Assembly (NCBI GenBank): GCA_002342415.1
Contig: DDPY01000015.1
Span: 217,227-242,329 of the forward strand
Source: Prevotella sp. UBA2456
GTDB lineage: Bacteria; Bacteroidota; Bacteroidia; Bacteroidales; Bacteroidaceae
Length of the DNA: 25,103 nt
Reading direction: 5' to 3'
In this document: positions 22,655 through 25,103 of the stretch, piece by piece
How positions within the stretch are numbered: position 1 is the first letter of the stretch
How the letters are laid out: every line of letters starts with the position of its first letter
Made by a program: the position numbers and the translations under genes
Notes under the pieces: generated by a model
Told to the model about the DNA's origin: nothing
The model's input: only the letters and a program-made list of their open reading frames with translations
Databases searched by the model: none

Positions 22655-23734
22655 ATGAAACAGTTTGTCAGTTTTGTCATCAAAGAAACCAAGCACATCC
22701 TGCGCGACAAGCGTACGATGCTGATACTCTTTGGTATGCCGGTAGTGATGATGCTCCTCTTCGGCTTTGCCATCACAACGGATGTAAAGAATGTGCGGAC
22801 GGTGGTGGTCACGTCGCAGATGGACCCTCAGACGCAACAGGTCGTAGAACGGCTCTCGCAGTCGGAGTACTTCACCATCACCTCCACCGTCCATACGCCA
22901 CAGGAAGCCGAGCGGCTTATCCGCAGTCAGCAGGCCGATTTGGCCGTAGTGTTCGCCAGTGACTTTGCCAGCAAGAAGAATGGCCTGCAACTGATAGTCG
23001 ACGGCTCCGACCCCAACATGGCCCAGCAGTGGACCAACTATGCGCAGCAGACAATGTTCAATGTTCAATCTTCAATCTTCAATGATCAATCTTCAATGAT
23101 CAATGTCAAGATGCTCTACAACCCCCAGATGAAGTCGGCCTACAACTTCGTGCCGGCCATCATGGGCATGCTGCTGATGCTCATCTGTGCCATGATGACT
23201 TCCATCTCTATTGTCCGCGAGAAGGAACGGGGCACGATGGAGGTGCTGCTCGTATCACCCGTGCGTCCGCTGATGGTGATTATCGCCAAGGCCGTGCCCT
23301 ATCTGGTATTGGCTTTTGTGATTCTCATCGTCATCCTGCTCATGGCCCGCTATTTGCTGGGTGTGCCACTTGCCGGCTCCCTGTTCTGGATTGTTATGGT
23401 GAGCATCATCTACATCTTGTTGGCGCTCTCACTCGGACTGCTCATCTCCAACGTCGCCCAGACACAGCTCGTTGCCCTGCTCCTCTCGGCGATGGTGCTA
23501 TTGATGCCTGTGGTCATGCTCTCGGGCATGATGTTCCCTGTGGAGTCGATGCCTGAGATTTTGCAGTGGATAGCCGCCGTCATACCACCCCGCTACTACA
23601 TCGACGCCATGCGCAAGCTGATGATTATGGGTGTGGGTATCGGCGAAGTCATGAAGGAGGTCACCATCCTCGTCGCCATGACCGTCCTGCTGCTCACCAT
23701 TGCCCTAAAGAAGTTTAATGTCAGGCTGGAGTAA
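22655..23734 (+). CDS. ABC-2 family permease (YbhS-like), first copy
   Basis: Membrane half of the exporter, 359 residues. The ABC-2 layout is clear: one N-terminal membrane helix (about 21-41), a large periplasmic domain (about 42-160), then five helices (about 165-186, 208-230, 240-262, 270-292, 336-350). The coupling region EKERGTMEVLLVSPVRP at 189-205 and a second motif GMMFPVESMP with PPRYYIDAMR are conserved. An eight-unit period-7 repeat (residues 133-151, TMFNVQSSIFNDQSSMINV) lies at the end of the periplasmic domain, just before LYNPQMKSAYNF. The start 3 bp after the ATPase stop is well placed. The second permease is its partner. Confidence 0.94.
   Translation: MKQFVSFVIKETKHILRDKRTMLILFGMPVVMMLLFGFAITTDVKNVRTVVVTSQMDPQTQQVVERLSQSEYFTITSTVHTPQEAERLIRSQQADLAVVFASDFASKKNGLQLIVDGSDPNMAQQWTNYAQQTMFNVQSSIFNDQSSMINVKMLYNPQMKSAYNFVPAIMGMLLMLICAMMTSISIVREKERGTMEVLLVSPVRPLMVIIAKAVPYLVLAFVILIVILLMARYLLGVPLAGSLFWIVMVSIIYILLALSLGLLISNVAQTQLVALLLSAMVLLMPVVMLSGMMFPVESMPEILQWIAAVIPPRYYIDAMRKLMIMGVGIGEVMKEVTILVAMTVLLLTIALKKFNVRLE
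23051..23106 (+). repeat. eight-unit heptanucleotide tract in the first permease gene
   Basis: Eight consecutive units of 7 bp: ACAATGT, TCAATGT, TCAATCT, TCAATCT, TCAATGA, TCAATCT, TCAATGA, TCAATGT. It encodes heptapeptides such as FNVQSSI and FNDQSSM. It directly precedes the conserved KMLYNP segment. Confidence 0.9.
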
Positions 23735-23828
23735 TGTTCATTATTTAATGTTCAATGTTCAATGTTCAATGTTCAATATTCAATGTTCAATGTCCAATGT
23801 TCAATATTCAATGTTCAATGTCCAATAT
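23731..23828 (+). repeat. fourteen-unit heptanucleotide tract forming the gap between the permease genes
   Basis: Fourteen uninterrupted 7-bp units, the first three degenerate (GTAATGT, TCATTAT, TTAATGT), the rest TCAATGT with TCAATAT, CCAATGT and CCAATAT variants. It starts at the stop codon of the first permease and ends at the ATG of the second, so the whole intercistronic gap is repeat. It holds several ATGs and no clear Shine-Dalgarno sequence. Confidence 0.93.
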
Positions 23829-24906
23829 GATAAGGTTTCTCATACAAAAAGAATTCCTGCAGATTCGCCGCAATGCCTTTCTGCCGCGACTCATCATCCT
23901 GTTTCCTATTGTGATTATGTGCGTCATGCCGTGGGTCATGAGCATGGAGGTGAAGAATATTGTGGTGGAGGTGGTAGACATCGACCATACCGTCGAGTCA
24001 CAACGGCTGGTCAGCCAGATAGCGGCCAGCAACTATTTCATCTTCAACGGACAGAAGGCTACCTATGCAGAGGCCATGAAGGACATTGAGAAGGGTAGGG
24101 CCGACATCATCCTGGAGATTCGCGACGGCCAGTATCTCATTGCTGCCAATGCTGTCAATGGCACCAAGGGCTCGATGGGCTCGGCCTACCTCTCGCAGAT
24201 TGTCAACTCTCATTGCAACGCCACACTCTCGAAGAGAGAACTCTCAACTCTCCCACGAGCTCCGCTCGCTTTGACCTTCAGGTCAAAGAACTTATACAAC
24301 AAGCACCAGAACTACAAGCTCTACATGATTCCAGCCCTGCTGGCCATCGTGATGATGCTGATGACGGGATTCCTGCCCACGCTCAACATCGTGGGTGAGA
24401 AAGAGAGCGGCACCATCGAACAGATCAATGTCACACCTGTGTCAAAATGGGCCTTCATCCTCTCCAAACTCATTCCCTATTGGCTGATTGCCCTCTTCGT
24501 GGTCACCGTCTGCCTGCTGTTGGCCTGGCTCGTCTATGGCCTCACCCCTGCAGGGCCGATTTGGCTCATCTATGTGCTCGCTATGCTGTTGGCGCTGTTC
24601 TTTTCCTCGTTCGGACTTATCATCTCCAACTACAGCGACACCATGCAGCAGGCCATGTTCGTCATGTGGTTCTTCATCGTCTGCATCTTACTGCTCAGCG
24701 GACTCTTCACCCCTACGCGCTCCATGCCCGACTGGGCCTACCTGACCACCTACGTCAACCCCATGCACTACTTCATCGATGCCATCCGCACCGTCTTCAT
24801 TCGTGGCGGCGGATTCCGCGAGGTGGCTCATCAGGTGCTGGCCCTCCTCGCCATCGGTCTGTTCATGGCCACCTGGGCCGTTCGGAGCTATAAGAAGAAC
24901 AACTGA
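23827..24906 (+). CDS. ABC-2 family permease (YbhR-like), second copy
   Basis: Second membrane subunit of the exporter, 359 residues from the ATG at 23827 (MIRFLIQKEFLQIRRNAF). That start is chosen because the family begins at this helix; an in-frame ATG at 23755 would only add repeat-encoded residues (FNVQCSI, FNVQCPM and so on). The layout is one N-terminal membrane helix (about 19-40), a periplasmic domain (about 41-160), then five helices (about 165-187, 208-235, 243-265, 273-297, 333-352). EKESGTIEQINVTPV at 191-205 is the coupling motif. A stretch ELSTLPRAPLALTFRSK at 138-154, before LYNKHQNYKLY, looks inserted. The gene is 39 bp from the end of the convergent amidohydrolase gene. Confidence 0.92.
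   Translation: MIRFLIQKEFLQIRRNAFLPRLIILFPIVIMCVMPWVMSMEVKNIVVEVVDIDHTVESQRLVSQIAASNYFIFNGQKATYAEAMKDIEKGRADIILEIRDGQYLIAANAVNGTKGSMGSAYLSQIVNSHCNATLSKRELSTLPRAPLALTFRSKNLYNKHQNYKLYMIPALLAIVMMLMTGFLPTLNIVGEKESGTIEQINVTPVSKWAFILSKLIPYWLIALFVVTVCLLLAWLVYGLTPAGPIWLIYVLAMLLALFFSSFGLIISNYSDTMQQAMFVMWFFIVCILLLSGLFTPTRSMPDWAYLTTYVNPMHYFIDAIRTVFIRGGGFREVAHQVLALLAIGLFMATWAVRSYKKNN
24239..24288 (+). repeat. two heptamer units plus two hairpins in the second permease gene
   Basis: Two units of AACTCTC (24239-24252) are followed by a hairpin CGAGC-TCC-GCTCG (24256-24268) and directly by another with 9-bp arms, CTTTGACCT-TC-AGGTCAAAG (24269-24288). All of this is in frame and encodes LSTLPRAPLALTFRSK. 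It looks like a compound insertion at the place where the first permease carries its heptamer tract. Confidence 0.7.
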
Positions 24907-24945
24907 ATTAGAGGATACTGCTCTCTTTCTTGTTTGATGTACCTC

Positions 24946-25103
24946 TTATGATAAGCTTAAAATGTACTTCTCGGCATTCAAGTGGAAGAGCTTTTCTTTT
25001 TCCTCTTCTGTCAGATCCAGCGTCTTCACGAACTTCATCATGTTTGCCAGACACTCGTAGGGATAGTCTGAGGCGAAGATTATGCTGTCGATGCCGAAGG
25101 CCT
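24946..25103 (-). CDS. amidohydrolase family protein, C-terminal end (partial)
   Basis: The minus strand encodes the last 52 residues of a protein that runs off the window, ending at TAA (24946-24948). The segment FGIDSIIFASDYPYE with the metal-binding aspartate of SDYP, followed by LTEEEKEKLFHLNAEKYI, is the usual end of amidohydrolase_2 (ACMSD-like, TIM-barrel) enzymes. The reaction cannot be told from this part. It converges on the efflux operon. Confidence 0.85.
   Translation of the reverse strand, partial: AFGIDSIIFASDYPYECLANMMKFVKTLDLTEEEKEKLFHLNAEKYILSLS

Noticed and set aside
23755..23826. Longer start for the second permease
   Set aside because: The extra 24 residues are purely translated heptamer repeats; the family starts at MIRFLIQ.
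23731..23828. CRISPR array
   Set aside because: The units are 7 bp with no spacers, and no cas genes are near.
24907..24945. Bidirectional terminator between the second permease and the amidohydrolase
   Set aside because: Only a bulged 8-bp stem (AGAGGATAC with GTACCTCT) is present, with a long loop and no good T-run, so support is too weak.

Overview
The window looks like a chromosomal piece of a Bacteroidales bacterium, most likely Prevotellaceae (Prevotella/Segatella type). The evidence is Bacteroidetes-type promoters (TAnnTTTG at -7, sometimes with TTG or TTTG about 20 bp upstream), a type IX secretion gene (porQ), a Bacteroidetes-style TonB, DUF1573 and DUF4250 proteins, and the methylmalonyl-CoA mutase genes used in succinate-to-propionate fermentation. 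The genus is an inference from protein style, not a search.

Layout. 1-2588 (minus): mutA then mutB (partial), the two subunits of methylmalonyl-CoA mutase. 2714-3643 (minus): a BASS-family transporter with its own promoter and a leader of about 150 nt. 3978-4423 (plus): a two-gene cassette, DUF4250 plus a small unknown protein. 4480-4609: a 40-bp nested inverted repeat. 4670-4757 (minus): tRNA-Ser(GGA). 4842-7407 (minus): operon tonB, polyprenyl synthase, tatD. 7544-9204 (plus): porQ and cmk overlapping by 4 bp. 9218-17753 (minus): operon of a 1,813-aa alpha-2-macroglobulin-like protein, DUF1573 lipoprotein-free exported protein, MeaB and IspH. 17981-18841 (minus): an AraC-type regulator. 19019-24906 (plus): a complete efflux operon of TolC, HlyD-like lipoprotein adaptor, fused double ATPase and two ABC-2 permeases, corresponding to E. 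coli ybhGFSR plus an outer-membrane channel. 24946-25103 (minus): the end of an amidohydrolase.

How the genes work together. mutAB and meaB (7.5 kb apart, same strand) are the enzyme and its GTPase chaperone for B12-dependent methylmalonyl-CoA mutase. Polyprenyl synthase and IspH are both isoprenoid genes. The AraC gene is divergent from the efflux operon, and the gap between them holds three copies of TCGTACAA spaced by 63 and 21 bp, a good candidate for shared control.

The most unusual signal is a family of period-7 tandem repeats (TCAATGT, TCAACTC, TCAATCT and relatives). Tracts of two to fourteen units occur at seven places. Five lie inside coding regions (two in the macroglobulin, one in the adaptor, one in each permease), one forms the whole gap between the permease genes, and one lies upstream of the tRNA. 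They always read as TCAA or TCCA in the direction of the host or downstream gene. Three units make 21 bp, so they encode heptapeptide repeats; in the adaptor the inserted 14 residues keep the coiled-coil leucine register exactly. A separate period-8 repeat sits between tonB and porQ.
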